Of a stretch of 64,000 nt of DNA, positions 51,901 through 63,280 are shown piece by piece; the stretch's first letter is position 1; every line of letters begins with the position of its first letter. The stretch comes from Nereocystis luetkeana. Taxonomy: Eukaryota > Sar > Phaeophyceae > Laminariales > Laminariaceae. Below the pieces are notes generated by a model. That model saw only the letters and a program-made list of their open reading frames with translations. It did no database searches and was not told where the DNA came from. The stretch lies in NCBI GenBank assembly GCA_031213475.1, contig JARUPZ010000012.1, forward strand, positions 4,963,530 through 5,027,529. Direction: 5' to 3'. The position numbers and the translations under genes are program-made.

Positions 51901-53695
51901 AGAATCGATCTATAGAGTCCAAGCACAAGCATCCGAGCCGGCCGAATCTTCGGCAGGAACAGCATCCTACTGCTACGTATAGCACTCATCACTGGCTCAG
52001 GGTTTTGGGTGGTTAGGGTTCGATTCCGAGGATCTTCTTTAGGCTCCATACACAAAACCTCCGCAAAGATTCACTGCGATCATGGGGTGACCCCGCCTCG
52101 ATATCATATACCTGGTACTTGGGACCTTGGGTACTATTTATAGGCACGTATTTGCCACGTCGGACTCTGGACAGAAAATTCTTGGGCCGCTGGGGTGTAA
52201 ATATACCATAAATAAAGAGCGTTGACTTTTTCGCGCTGGGCTGCGGTCGTTTTATGAGGGCTCCTTTTCTTGACAAGGGCGAGACATGGAGAATGGTCCT
52301 AAATAAAGTCGAACATTGATTTTTCGGGAGGCTCTCGAGCAAACCTTCGCGAAAGCACCTGCCTGTTCGGTACCTTCCCGAGAACACCTTGTTCGGTTGC
52401 TTGCAGCAACCTATATACAGCAGTAGTAGCGAAGCGCCCGTTTTAACGAAGGAAACTTTTGAATCGAATCGATCTTCAAATCGACTCTTGGAACAAAAAT
52501 CATGTATTGGAACCGGTTTTGAAGTCGTTTTTGTGGTAAAAAATGTGCTTTGGTTCCTATCGGGAAATCCCAGCGTGTCATGTTCAAGCACGGGATCGGA
52601 ATAGCGCAGCATCTCAGACAACACCCGGCGGACAAGCACCGAGGAGAGCAGAGGAGAGCGACGGCGTGCATCGTCGCGTGCACGCCACCGCCGGCCTCTC
52701 TGTGTTTGTTTTATGGTGGCGCAGGCTAGGAAGCTGTTACTCTAAGCTTGTCTTGGGTGGGCGGCGAAAGAAAGCAGTTAAATGCCACGCGCACGGGACA
52801 GCGACGGCGATGCAGCTATTTTTGGATCGTTCGCTCGGTTTTCGTAGATCTTGGCGGATTCTTGCTGGGTGGAGAAATTGGGCTTACGACCGCCATTATG
52901 TGTTTTTTTTAATAGGATCCACCATCGGGGTACGCTGCGCTATGAAGGTCTGTAGCCGTGGGCGCGGCTGTTTCCTCGGTTGCCACTCGTTGAGGTCCAC
53001 GATTAATCGCCAAGGTGATTGTCGTCGGGAATGCCCCAACACCAACGGATTGCCTAGGGGGCGTTGGGCCAGCGGGAACATGCCATGCCAGTTGGTTGAT
53101 TGCACCCCTTACTTTTATAGTCCATTCCAATCGATTCGAATATTCGAATCTATTTGCACCAAAATATGTACTTTTGGAACTTATTTTTCTATTCGACCGG
53201 GTCGACTTTGCCCTCGCCCCCAATTGCAAATGCGTCCTTGGTGATTCATTTGTATTCCAATCAAATGAAACTTCTAATACCATGGTAGTCGATTACTAAA
53301 GAGAGTCGATTTGAAATCGATTCGATTTGAAACATTTCTTCGTTTAAAACGGGAAGCTTGGGTTAATTCTTATGTCGTCGGATACGTGGGATAAAGAAAG
53401 CCGGTTTCCGATCGTAGACAAAATCGGGTGTTCTTACACTGTTAAATAGTGAAAAAGAGCCTTTCGAACCCAGCTTTTTCGATGGGGCAATCCTATCCGC
53501 GCATCCCGTCGAAAAACTCGAAAAACTCGGGTATTTCGACGGTAAATATGGAGTTTTTCGGCAGTGTTCTATGCGTGGATCGGATTTCTCGATCGAAAAG
53601 GTTTTTGAAGCCCAGCCCCTCTCTCTCTCCACCCCTCTAAACACACGGTCATACCACACAGTAGTTGCCTACGCGCTTCTCCCATACCGTGTTGA

Positions 53696-53726
<31 letters not shown>

Positions 53727-56700
53727 CAGCTTCTGCTCACAGCGCAGCACCTCCTATTAATAGAACCCACGAACAGGAGTCGAAGCAGTTTAAAAAATAC
53801 GTTCGCCTGCAATACTTCCTCCAGAGAGAACAAAAAAATGCAAATTCGATCCGACTGACGATGCAAGGGGAGGCATCCAGACTCCCCGTCGATGATGTGG
53901 TGGATCGGAAGTCGACGTTTTTGATCCTTCCAATCCGACGGTATAAGAAATGGCCCTAACCTTCCCGATCTGGAAAAATCGAGCGCTGAAAAACGATCGC
54001 ACCTATATACAATACACCAGGTACGTACCGGCACCTGGTACCTGTTAAAGCGCACTTGTATTGTACACCTCAGTATACTTGTGCAAGTTCAAGTTTCAGC
54101 AAGTTGGTAGGATATGTATCAGAGACCCGAGGGTGTGTATTATATATATACCTGGCATATGATTCCGGTGGCGGCAGATGACATACCCGCTTTTGTGACG
54201 TAATGCGCGCGTATTTTCGTCGTGTGTTCGTACATACGAAACGGCGCACCTGGTAAGTTCTATTTGTACCAGTACCTGATTTCTAATTATGTATAAACCC
54301 GGTACCATATATCTGGTACTACTGTACCACATAGTGTGCGTTTTCATTCTGCGGACCTTTCTTTGCTGAACAATATACCAGGTATAATACAGACCCTTTT
54401 TGTTTTTTTTCGTTCAATCGTTCTTCAGATTCTCCCCCCCTCTTGTATATCATGTCATGCTGCCGTGCTGCTGTTTTACGTGCGTAAGTATATGCTTCTG
54501 CTCTTTGTTTGCAAACCATCACTGGCGTAGCACTAGTAATACCACTGCTGCGTGCCCTAACGCACAAAAAACACCCCCACACACACACACAATTCGTGAC
54601 CTTTTGGCGTATGTAGAACACAATATCCCGATCCGTGCGTGACATTTCAGAAATCACGTTTCACGTCACGTTTCGTATATTTTCAGATTGTATATACAAA
54701 GAAATACTTCAAACGCAACGGTCTTTGCGGGTGGGGCCAACCCTCGCGGGTGGAGCACGGCCAGGCCGAGCTGGGCCGACCGCGCCCGCCCGCCGCGCCC
54801 GCCCGCCCGCCCTAGAAAGTGATATATTCAAAGCACGGGCCGAAGCCTGACCCGGTCTGCGAGATGCGAATCCCACCCGCCGTCGGCGAGGCCCGGTCCC
54901 CGACTTTCCAATCTCACAGGTCGTCTATCCGGCCTGGCCCGTGCGATTCTCGAAATATTTTCGCTTTTTCTCCCAGCCGTGGCTCCCCCTCCTAAAATTT
55001 CCGAGGCCACAACGTGCTCGTTAGCCCGCACGCAGCGGTGCCTTTGGGCAGCCGCCCGTTGTCCACAATCGGCATGCGGAGCAGAATCTGTCGTGTCCCT
55101 TCACGGGCCTTCGGATACCGTTGGTGCGTGTGGGTCACGTAGGGCCTTGGTCAGGCATATCTCGAGCCACGGCGAAAACTCACGAATTGTGATTCGTTTT
55201 TTTTTCACATACCAGGTAGGGGAAAGGTTCGTACCAACAATGGCGCGATGAATCGTGAGTTTTTTTTTTCGTGGATCGTGACTTTACGAAATCACGCTTC
55301 ATGACGAAAACCTCACGAAATCGTGTTTCAGTTTTGTTTGTTAGGGATTTGCCCTAACTGCTTGCGCCTGCCTGCCTGCCTGCCTGCTCGTGGCCGCTGG
55401 CTACGTAGTGTTTGATAGCGTTAATAGCTGCAGCTGCCCAGGGGCATGTTTTACGACGCATACCACGTACCTGGTAGTCACCAGCATAAGATCAATACAC
55501 AACGTAGTAAAGGAATATCAGTGTTACTTTTTTGTACCGGTATTTTGCCATGTTTCGGCACATTATGAGTGTACGGGTAGCCAGAAAATGCGAACGGTGA
55601 GAACAAAAATATATTTATACACGAAATATTTAAACATCCCGCACATCTCCGTCCCGAAAGGGGTGCGTGGTCAATGGTCAAATGACCACGGCAAGCAACA
55701 AAGGAGAACGCCCCGTCCCCGTCCCTCCCCTCCCCTCCCCCCCCCCCCGGCCTCCCTAATGCCCTCGCACCGATATTTTGACCGGCTTCGAAGGCTCTCG
55801 AAGTGCCCTCGGAGAGGCTTCGAGCGGCATCGCCCGACCAGCGGAGCAATCCGGAAGAGATCGCGCAGTCGGCGGGGGAGGTGGAGTTTTACAGACGTGA
55901 GTGGCGTGATGCCACTTTTGATTGGTCTACTGCTGCATGTGCTGGTGCTTTTTATCGTTTTGGTTGTGACACTCGTAATGCTATATACTCTGAAAATTGT
56001 CTCATGTGACATATTTTGCTGTCGTTGTTTTTTTTTTTCCAACTCTAATTGCTCCGTCGCAATTTGTCAACTGCTCCGCCGCAATTTGTCAACTGCTCCT
56101 GTGATGGGTTTGTTATCCGACTCTATTTGCTCCGCTGCAATTGTACGACTGCTGTTGTGATTGATTTTGTCGTCCTACTTGAGTGGCTTTGCTCAATAGT
56201 AGTCCAATGCATATTCGTTGTATTAATAGTGGTACGAGTATTGCGGGGGACTATAGTTGATAGGACCAAATATTGTTTTAAATATTTAATATTACGGGGG
56301 ACCATAGTTAATAGGACCAAATATTGTTAGTAAAAATAGTTAAATATATAGGTTTTTATGTATGCCATAGGTCCTATTAACTATGGTCCCCCGTAATAGT
56401 AGAAATTGTTAAAAATATTTTTTTTCATGTGTACCACGGGTCCTATTAACTATGGTCCCCCGTAATAATAGACCACGTCTTGAGCGACTTTCGCTGCTGT
56501 TTTGTGTGCCAGCGTCTTTTGTTTCGCCTTTCGCTCTTGCGGCCCCGTCCTGTCCCGACCGTGTAGATTTGTGTCCATGATTTCTGCATGTGTGTCTCGC
56601 CTATGTCTGTGTAAATGTCCAGGATTTGCGTCTCGTGTCGTCGGTGCATGTCTGTCTGTGCGTGCGTATAAGGTGTTTTCTGTTTATATTTGTGTCTTGC

Positions 56701-59700
56701 CTCAAAATGTGTACCACTCGTCCCTGAATATAAATATCACTTTTGTTCTAATGTTTTAATTAAAACGCTCCTTATGTTTTGGGACAGATCGATACGGTAC
56801 TAACAGGTATAGAACTACATACTTGGATCACAACCCCTGAGCGTGCTCGGTTGGTGCATCCCTGGCCTCTCAGAGCTCCCACTTCCAAACCGCATCCTTT
56901 CATTACTTGCCGGACCTTCCCAGCAGTTCTTTTTTTTCTCGGTCCTTTCTTCCTTTTTTCTTCTTTAGTTTCGTGTGCGTGCGTGTTCTCCGAGCACGGC
57001 ATCGCGGGAGGACCCGGCACCGTCCCGGGTGTCAGCGGGTGCTGGCGGGTAGAGGGGGGGGTGCAAGGAGCGCGGTCTCCGCTTTCGTGCCTAGGCGTCG
57101 CGTGTGCCTCGAGACACGAGGGATGCATGAACGGGCTTTGTCCGGCTTCGATTTATGATTGTTGATAGAGTATGTACGAGGTATAAAGGTCGTTCGGGAG
57201 GGCAAGATAATATTCAAGTGGTGCTTATTTTTGCGACCACGCTGAAGTTGAAAGAGGGAGGTGTGCAGTTTGAACACCAACGTTATCGAGCTGGCGAACG
57301 ACGGCCACGGTGAGCACCGGGCTTCACGCGAGGCGGGCGACGGGGCTGATTGTGGCAGAGAGTGATAAAAGTTTTACCCGGACCGAATCGGTAGCGAGGT
57401 GGTCGCGAGAGGGACGGGCGGCGTATGAGGCTGAGAGAGAAGCTCTTCTGTGCGTTTTTTTCTTTTCTTCTTTTCGACCGGGTGTAAGGTGTTCCAATCA
57501 GGCAGAAAAATGTTACACGAGAGGGGACGGGGATTTTTTTTCCTTTCCGAGTTTTCGGTTTCATTTTCATCGTTTTTGCTGCTGTGCCGTGCTGTGCTTT
57601 CGTTTTTTTCGTACATACCTGGTACAGTACAGACATAGAGCATATCGAAAGAAGAAAATAAGTACAGACAGTAGTACCCTACCTGGGGTATGTATGTACG
57701 TACGACATCCGCGACGCGAAGCGTATATGTGGCATCCAAGCTGATGTCGGAGCTGTTTTTTCCTGAAGCATGGCGGCGGGACTCTTGGCATTATCAAGTC
57801 GCCAGTTTGCAATTACGATCCTTGAAAAAACTAAACTCAATCGTGGACCTCTGTTCGCTTCGCATAATTTGATGTACTTTTTTCCTTCCTGAGCGAGCGT
57901 AGCGGGCGGCGTAGGCCGCCCGCGGAGCGAAGCGCCTTGTAAATACATATTTATATGTATACATAAAAACCAGATATGTATCGCCCTGGTAAGTGTCTGC
58001 GTGTATCCGTGTATGCCTCTGTCCGTGATAGTTGCGTGTGTTGTTTCGGTTCGGGGTACCCTCTTGGCGTGCCGGCCGCCGGCCGCATGAACGCAACGAT
58101 CGTCCGACGCCTGCCGTTGCTGGGACCTCTGCGGTGACGAAACTTTCTTCTCTCTCTCTCTCTCTCACTCGCTCGTGCTCTATGTAGCACCAGTATTTAT
58201 CATCGTTTATAGGTAGCTCCGTCTAGAAAGGGGTGCATGCGTGGTCAATGGTCACATGACTAAGGCGAACAACAAATGAGTACCCCCCCCTCCCCCCCAG
58301 TTTGACACACTAGATAGCAGCGAGAAAACGATCGCTATCCTAGGAGATAGATGGTGGCCACAGGCGGCCGAACAAGAAGGGGATAAGATTAGCAAAAAGT
58401 TTCTATGTAATATATGGAAACAACGTAATGAGCGCCCAATTGTTGGAGGTGTCTCTATTAGGAGTAGGAACGGTGCTCCGTCTCGGAAGCAATGCGTGGT
58501 CAATGGTCAAATGACTAAGGCAAGCAACAAATGAGTACGCCCCCCCCCCCCACCCCCCCCCCCCCGCGCCTCCGACCTATCAGGCATGACGATATTCTGG
58601 AGTCTCTCACGCGTGTCTCCAGAACAGCTGTGTTGATATCTATCCCACCCTCTCCCTCCCTTCGCCCGCTCCTATCTCCCTGGTGTTCTGGATTGTGTCT
58701 CCAAACGTTTGGCATGATGTTTCGTGGCATCGATGTCTAGTGCTGCGGCAGGAGCTGAGGAAGTGCGCCGAGTTCTTCATCGGGGTAGAAGCACAGGTAA
58801 GTTTTCAGCCGCAGTAGCAGTAGCAGGGCTACTGGTAGGGCTGCAGTAGAGTACTGCTTGTACATATGTATGTACTGCAGTATTCTGCTGGATCAGTAGT
58901 GTACGAATAGTACAGTACTCTGGTAGAGCTACAGCAGTGGAGTCCTGCTTGTATGTATGTATGTATGTATGTACGGTGCTTTGCTCGATGAGTAGTGTGC
59001 GAAAGTACAGCACTTTCCCAGTGTAGTGCGTGCATACCGGCACAGCAGCAGAGTAGGCAGTATGGATGTAGTTGTTTCTCTTCATGTGTGTAGTCAAACA
59101 GCAGCAAAACTGTTTTTGTATCGTTTTTGAAACATTTGACCCTTGGACACTTGACGTTTGAGATTTCATGCTTACCATTTGACATGTGACGTTTGATACC
59201 GGGTGGTTCACATTGTACACCTCACATGTGACACTCGGCACTTGACGTGTTGACATTCAACATTTGACCTTCGTATGAGAACAGCAACACAACAACAACA
59301 GCAACAACAACAACAACAACAGCAACGGCAACAGCAACAACAACAATAACAATAACAACAGCAACAACAACAGCAACAACAACAACAACGACGACAACGA
59401 CACCTACGACAACTACAACTTGATACCCACCCACACCCAACCACCGCACCCGCGACACCCTCCCCGCCGGCGCCCCCCTCCAACAGCTGATGGTGAGACA
59501 GGCGCGGGTGAACGAAGGGTGGCGGCAACTGCTCCTCCCCAACATCGTCGTCGAGGGCAACCCGAATAAGCGGCTCATGGCGGCTTGCGTAAAGCTGTAC
59601 AAGGACCTTCTGCTGCTGGAGAACTTCGCCATCATGAACTACTGTGGCTTCAGCAAAATCCTCAAGAAACACGACAAACTCACGGGGTGAGCGAGGATTT

Positions 59701-61932
59701 TTCGAAGCCTTTCCCCTCCCCTTCCATCCCCTCCCCTCCCCTCCCCCCCCCCCCCCCCTCCCCTCATTTCAACCAATCCTAGCTCCGCCGCCACCGCTAC
59801 CGCTACTACTTTTTTTTTTGGGACCTCTGCATATATTATGTCTTGTCAATTTGACTGACAATGACAACTTTTAGTCTACCTCGTATCGTCGTGCTTTTCC
59901 GCCCCCACCCCCCCTCCCATCCCCCCGCGCTTGGTGCAAGCACTGTCTGCCTGGTTGGTGAAACCCCGACATGCTCCGTCCCAGCGTTATAGGCACGGGA
60001 GGGTTTATGGTCATACGGCTACAACCATGCATGAGATCGAGTACATCTCTCCTATTGAGTACACCCCCCCCCCCCTCCACCTTCCCCCTTACATATTAGG
60101 TTTCTAACTCGTGAGAGCTTCATGAAGAACGTGGTCAATCAGGCCCCGTTTGTCCAGTACCCCCGAGTGATCAAGATGCTCTCGGCTGTGGAGGTGCTGT
60201 TCAACAACATCGAGAGCCTTCCTTCGGCTAGCGCGGAGGCCGGCACGCGGGTTCCGGTAAGAGCTACCTGTCAAGGGGGACCATAGTTAATAGGACCTAT
60301 GGTGCACAAAGAAACCCTTATTTTTAACCACTTTTACTAACAATATTTGGTCCTATTGACTATGGTTCCCCCGTAATAGTATCATATACATATGTACGTA
60401 TCTGGTACTTGGTGTGTGTATACTTGATGTACGTAATAAGAAAAGGCCCGCCCAAAACTAAATATTATGAAACGAAAAGACGTCTCTTCTAAAAATTAAC
60501 GAAAATACTTGGAATTTCAACGACTTGGTGGGTCTTTTCGGCTTTTTTTTTTCGGCTTCTTTTTCCAGCTTCACGAAACGCCACCGGATTTTACCTTCCC
60601 CCCCCCCCCCCCCCCACGTCCGAATAATGCCTCCGAAGGGGAGAACCTTGTGTTTCTATGTTTGTACCCGTATACTTCGTAGTTTGTTTCCATCATCTCT
60701 GTTTATTCCGATCTCGACCTCTACACACCAGTACCGAGCACGTACTCAGCATACCTCGAAGTTTACAAACGAGTACCGTTCGTACGTGTATGTATATTTG
60801 GGTCTACAATAGTTGAAGTCTGGTGTACATAGCCCTTGCAAAGGGTAGAGTAAAGGGCTGGTGCGGGTATGACAGCACCCTGGGATTAGCCCTTGCAAAG
60901 GGTAAAGTAAAGGGCTGGTGCGGGTATGACAGCACCCTGGGATTGCGCCGATTGAGAGAGGGGAGGGAAGAGGAAGATGAGGAGAAGCGAAGAAGAGGAA
61001 GGAGGAGGAGGAGGAGGAGGAGGAGGAGGAAGAGGAGGAGGGAAGACGGGGGGAAGGGAGAAAAGGGGCTGCGCGTATTTTTACCTGTAGTGATGAGAGG
61101 GAGGGCGGGGGGGGGGGGGGGGGGGGGGGGGGGCGAGCGAGGGTCGTTTTTTTACCGAAAAGGATGGCTTGTCAACGATGAACTAGAATATGACGTGGAC
61201 GAGGAGAGCTGTATTTTCTCTTTTAGGATGGAACATAGTGATCGGGACCACGTATGCTTGGTAAAAATACTGGAATATTATATACTGTAGTTTTTTTGTG
61301 TATATGATGGGTCCTGATTGCTTTGGTCCCCCGCTACAGTCGCATATACGAACGAGAGTTTTTTTGGTGCGAAATCGTGTGTGTGTGTGTTTTTTGTTGA
61401 TCCTGACACCGTCCGTGTAAGTTAACCTTCGATACGCGCGGCAAGACCCGGTTGAGCGGGTTAAGACAAGGAAAACAGGCTTGTTTTCACGCCGGGTGGG
61501 CCCGCGTGTGTCGAATCCATCCGTGGCCGCGTGCGGGGTATAGGAATACTAAAATCGGACAACCGTTACCCATGGGGGAATTAGATAAGGCAACCCCCCC
61601 CCCCCCACGTTCCCTTCCTCCCCCCCCCCGATCTCTTGGTTGCAAAAAATGTCCGCCTGGTCGGTGAAAACCCGACATGCTCCGTCCCGTCGTTGTAGGG
61701 ATGCGAGGGTCTATGGGCATACGACTACGGCCATGCATGAGGTCGACTACATATCTCCTATCGAGTACACTCCCTCCTCACTTTCCTGGGCTGACCCTGG
61801 CTAATCGCTTCCCGTTTCGTTGTTTTTGGGTTGGCGTTGGCAGCTGAGAGAAGAGCAGCTGTTCATCGACACGATGCTGACAATTAATACCGAGGCGTTC
61901 CTCCTGCAGCAGGAGGAGGGGGCCGACATCGG
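48885..61932 (+). CDS. SPX-domain protein, N-terminal part
   Basis: SPX domains bind inositol pyrophosphates and report phosphate status; they head phosphate exporters, transporters, VTC polyphosphate polymerase subunits and signalling proteins. Exons: 48885-48983, 55794-55896, 58741-58796, 59487-59686, 60100-60256 and 61844-61932, phases consistent. Motifs: MKFGKNI start; YKFLKKKTK (first lysine patch); EVEFYR|LLRQELRKCAEFF (second helix, its Leu codon split C|TG); and FSKILKKHDKLTG, the conserved lysine helix, with the InsP-contacting lysines present. The last two exons resemble the SPX C-terminal helix and a linker. No EXS, MFS, VTC or RING segment appears before the window ends, so the effector domain is probably beyond the right edge. 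The second exon's left end is the least certain. Confidence 0.92.
49793..49832. repeat. Telomere-like TTAGGG stretch
   Basis: cagggttagggttagggtca in SPX intron 1. Confidence 0.75.
50870..51140 (+). mobile_element. tRNA-derived SINE, copy 2
   Basis: Head ccggttgcttggtaggtggc with a perfect T-arm (gtgggttcaagtcccac), then gtagcggaaagcgcgagatc and gagaagggacgacacctgtg. Same family as 12815-13225, without the R3 insertion. Confidence 0.65.
51140..55600. other. Long SPX intron 1, little structure seen
   Basis: About 4.4 kb with scattered TACCTGGTA motifs and a CTG run at 53697-53722. I see no exon; the longest open frames lack recognisable domains. Confidence 0.4.
55643..55750 (+). mobile_element. 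LINE 3' stub with C-rich tail just before an SPX acceptor
   Basis: ccgtcccgaaaggggtgcgt ... aatgaccacggcaagcaaca, then CCCT/C tract to 55749. The exon 2 acceptor is about 43 bp further. Confidence 0.75.
55794..55896 (+). CDS. SPX protein exon 2
   Basis: Acceptor cttcgaag|GCT (or gaccag|CGG at 55834, also phase 0), donor AGAC|gtgagt. Ends NPEEIAQSAGEVEFYR plus one base completed by exon 3. Confidence 0.8.
56239..56467. mobile_element. MITE interrupted by another MITE
   Basis: Outer ends at 56239 (tattgcgggggactatag) and 56467 (ggtcccccgtaata). The inner copy occupies 56290-56398. Confidence 0.85.
56290..56398. mobile_element. Inner nested MITE, best-preserved copy
   Basis: TATTACGGGGGACCATAG ... 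CTATGGTCCCCCGTAATA, with centre gttaaatatataggttttta. Useful as the family reference. Confidence 0.9.
58213..58300 (+). mobile_element. LINE 3' stub, short
   Basis: gctccgtctagaaaggggtg ... aacaaatgagtacc + C tail, immediately followed by a second LINE copy. Confidence 0.8.
58301..58566 (+). mobile_element. LINE 3' stub chained to the previous one
   Basis: gacacactagatagcagcga ... atagatggtggccacaggcg ... aacaaatgagtacg + long C tail. It starts inside the preceding C tract and is very close to 6736-6985. Confidence 0.85.
58741..58796 (+). CDS. SPX protein exon 3
   Basis: Acceptor gtctag|TG, donor GCACAG|gtaagt; LLRQELRKCAEFFIGVEAQ, the helix that follows EVEFYR. Confidence 0.9.
59280..59412. 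repeat. (CAA)n array
   Basis: caacaacaacag units ending about 75 bp before the exon 4 acceptor. Confidence 0.95.
59487..59686 (+). CDS. SPX protein exon 4 (lysine helix)
   Basis: Acceptor ccaacag|CTG, donor ACGGG|gtgagc; 66 codons plus two bases. KLYKDLLLLENFAIMNYCGF then SKILKKHDKLTG. Confidence 0.95.
59928..60076 (+). mobile_element. SINE 3' fragment; poly(C) tail 23 bp before an SPX acceptor
   Basis: gcgcttggtgcaagcactgt ... tgagatcgagtacatctctc + C tail at 60063-60075. The acceptor acatattag follows at 60099. Confidence 0.85.
60100..60256 (+). CDS. SPX protein exon 5
   Basis: Acceptor tattag|G completes GGG, donor GTTCCG|gtaaga; FLTRESFMKNVVNQAPFVQY ... LSAVEVLFNNIESLP. Confidence 0.9.
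60270..60378. mobile_element. TTACGGGGG palindromic MITE 13 bp inside an intron
   Basis: Left TIR damaged (gtcaagggggaccatag), right TIR gttcccccgtaata. Very close to the exon 5 donor. Confidence 0.8.
60831..60944. repeat. 57-bp tandem duplication
   Basis: agcccttgcaaagggtagag ... acagcaccctgggatt twice, one base different. Confidence 0.9.
60965..61130. repeat. (GGA)n and poly(G) tracts
   Basis: gaggaggagg then about 25 G at 61107-61131, in the last SPX intron. Confidence 0.9.
61226..61338. mobile_element. MITE variant, decayed (TGATCGGGACC)
   Basis: catagtgatcgggaccacgt and gggtcctgattgctttggtc with a centre typical of the family. Confidence 0.6.
61594..61775 (+). mobile_element. SINE 3' fragment upstream of SPX exon 6
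   Basis: C runs at 61594-61608, then gtccgcctggtcggtgaaaa ... tcctatcgagtacactccct. It begins next to a C tract and ends about 65 bp before the acceptor. Confidence 0.8.
61844..61932 (+). CDS. SPX protein exon 6
   Basis: Acceptor ttggcag|CTG in phase 0; LREEQLFIDTMLTINTEAFL then LQQEEGADIG. Donor GACATCGG|gtacgt, or 4 bp later TAC|gtacgt; the choice decides the phase of the next exon, which is not in view. Confidence 0.8.
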
Positions 61933-62065
61933 GTACGTACGTGTGTGTGTGTGTGTTTTTTTTATTCATCCTCCGACGGATTGGTGAAAAAAATCAAAAG
62001 CTTAAAGCTGGCCACACTTCCACGTTTTGAGTACGTGTTTTTTGTTCTATCTTGCCCCCCCCCCC

Positions 62066-62720
62066 CCTACACCGGAAATTAAATCAACTCATAGAAGCTA
62101 TCATCCATATGCAAGTCCGCCTCACGTGCGATTCTTAGTATTACGGGGGGCCATAGTTAACAGGACCAAATATTTTTGGTAAAAATTGTTAAACAATAGG
62201 TTTTTATGTATACCATAGGTCCTGTTAACTATGGCCCCCCGTAATAGTAGGATGCAGCTCACCCTTCATGCGACTCGCCAGACACCTCGCGGCGCTTGGC
62301 GCTTGGTGCAAGCAATGTCTGCCCGGTCGGTGAAAACCCGACATGCTCTCCGTCCCGGCATTGTAGGGATGCGAGGGTCTATGGTCACACGACTACGACC
62401 ATGCACGAGATCGAGTACATATATCCTATCATCGAGTCTATGGTCACACGACTACGACCAAGCACGAGATCGAGTACATATCTCCTATAATCGAATATCG
62501 TCCATATGCAAGTCCGCCTCACAAGCGGTTCTTAGTAGGATGCAGCTCACCCTTCATGCGACTCGCCAGACACCTCACGGCGCTTCGCGCTTGGTGCAAG
62601 CAATGTCTGCCTGGTCGGTAAAAACCCGACATGCTCCGTCCCGGCATTGTAGGGATGCGAAGGTCTATGGTCATACGACTACGGCCATGCATGATATCGA
62701 GTACATATCTCCTATCGAGT

Positions 62721-62766
<46 letters not shown>
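62066..62766 (+). mobile_element. SINE-like element carrying a MITE and an internal duplication, 45-C tail
   Basis: From acaccggaaattaaatcaac through two copies of the ccgcctca...gagtacatatctcc segment to C 62721-62765. The first copy is split by a MITE at 62139-62246. Confidence 0.85.
62139..62246. mobile_element. TTACGGGGG MITE inserted in the SINE
   Basis: Left junction gattcttagTA|TTACGGGG, right junction CCCCGTAA|TAgtaggatg. Other SINE copies read cttagtaggatg, so the empty site is known. Confidence 0.9.
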
Positions 62767-62812
62767 CCCGGCCCTCTGCTTATCCCCTTTGTAAACCCCC
62801 CGAGATAGCGGG

Positions 62813-62904
62813 AGCCCAACAATGGTTGGTAACTTGGCGGTATGGCCTGCCTGTCTCACGAACAGCGTGAGTTCAGGCACCACAAGTTACCAACCATTGT
62901 TGTG
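62813..62904. repeat. Inverted repeat with unpaired loop
   Basis: gggagcccaacaatggttgg with taacttg on the left is mirrored by acaagttaccaaccattgtt with gtgctcccg on the right; about 30-bp arms around a 35-bp loop. A further palindromic element seen once here. Confidence 0.75.
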
Positions 62905-63082
62905 CTCCCGTGCCGTAACTCGGACTTTTAATTTTTCATGTTACATCCTCCCAGTGACAACAGGAGTGGCCCGTCGCTGTAGTCGTCGCGCTTTTATTTT
63001 TGTCAAATTCTTCCGGTCCCGCACGATAGGTCAAGGGTCGTGCGTGCTACATACCTGGCACGGTTTGTATCCCTTTTATGGC

Positions 63083-63280
63083 AAAAAACTGCAGTCCCGT
63101 TTTGCGGGACACACCCGCTCAAAATTTCAAGTATTACGTGGAACCATAGTAAATAGAACCTTCGATGCGCACAAAAACCTATATGTTTCGCTTTTTTTCC
63201 CAAGAATATTTAGTCCTATTTACTGCTGTATGGTCCCCGGTAATACTTTGTTCCCCAAAACGGGACAAAATGGTTGAGGG
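63083..63280. mobile_element. AGTCCCGTTTTGGGGAC element split by a MITE
   Basis: Left half actgcagtcccgttttgcgg, right half ttccccaaaacgggaca, with the MITE at 63132-63245 between them. Confidence 0.8.
63132..63245. mobile_element. TTACGGGGG-type MITE nested in the other palindromic element
   Basis: tattacgtggaaccatagta ... tatggtccccggtaata; ends decayed. Flanked by TA. Confidence 0.75.

Noticed and set aside
52013-53244. Open frames of 208 and 233 codons on opposite strands
   Set aside because: No domain, overlapping one another, within the long SPX intron, with no convincing splice signals.
57310-57480. Frame with SVARWSREGRAAYEAEREAL, a possible SPX exon
   Set aside because: Exons 2 and 3 join directly across a split Leu codon to give the family motif EVEFYRLLRQEL, so an exon between them would break the domain.
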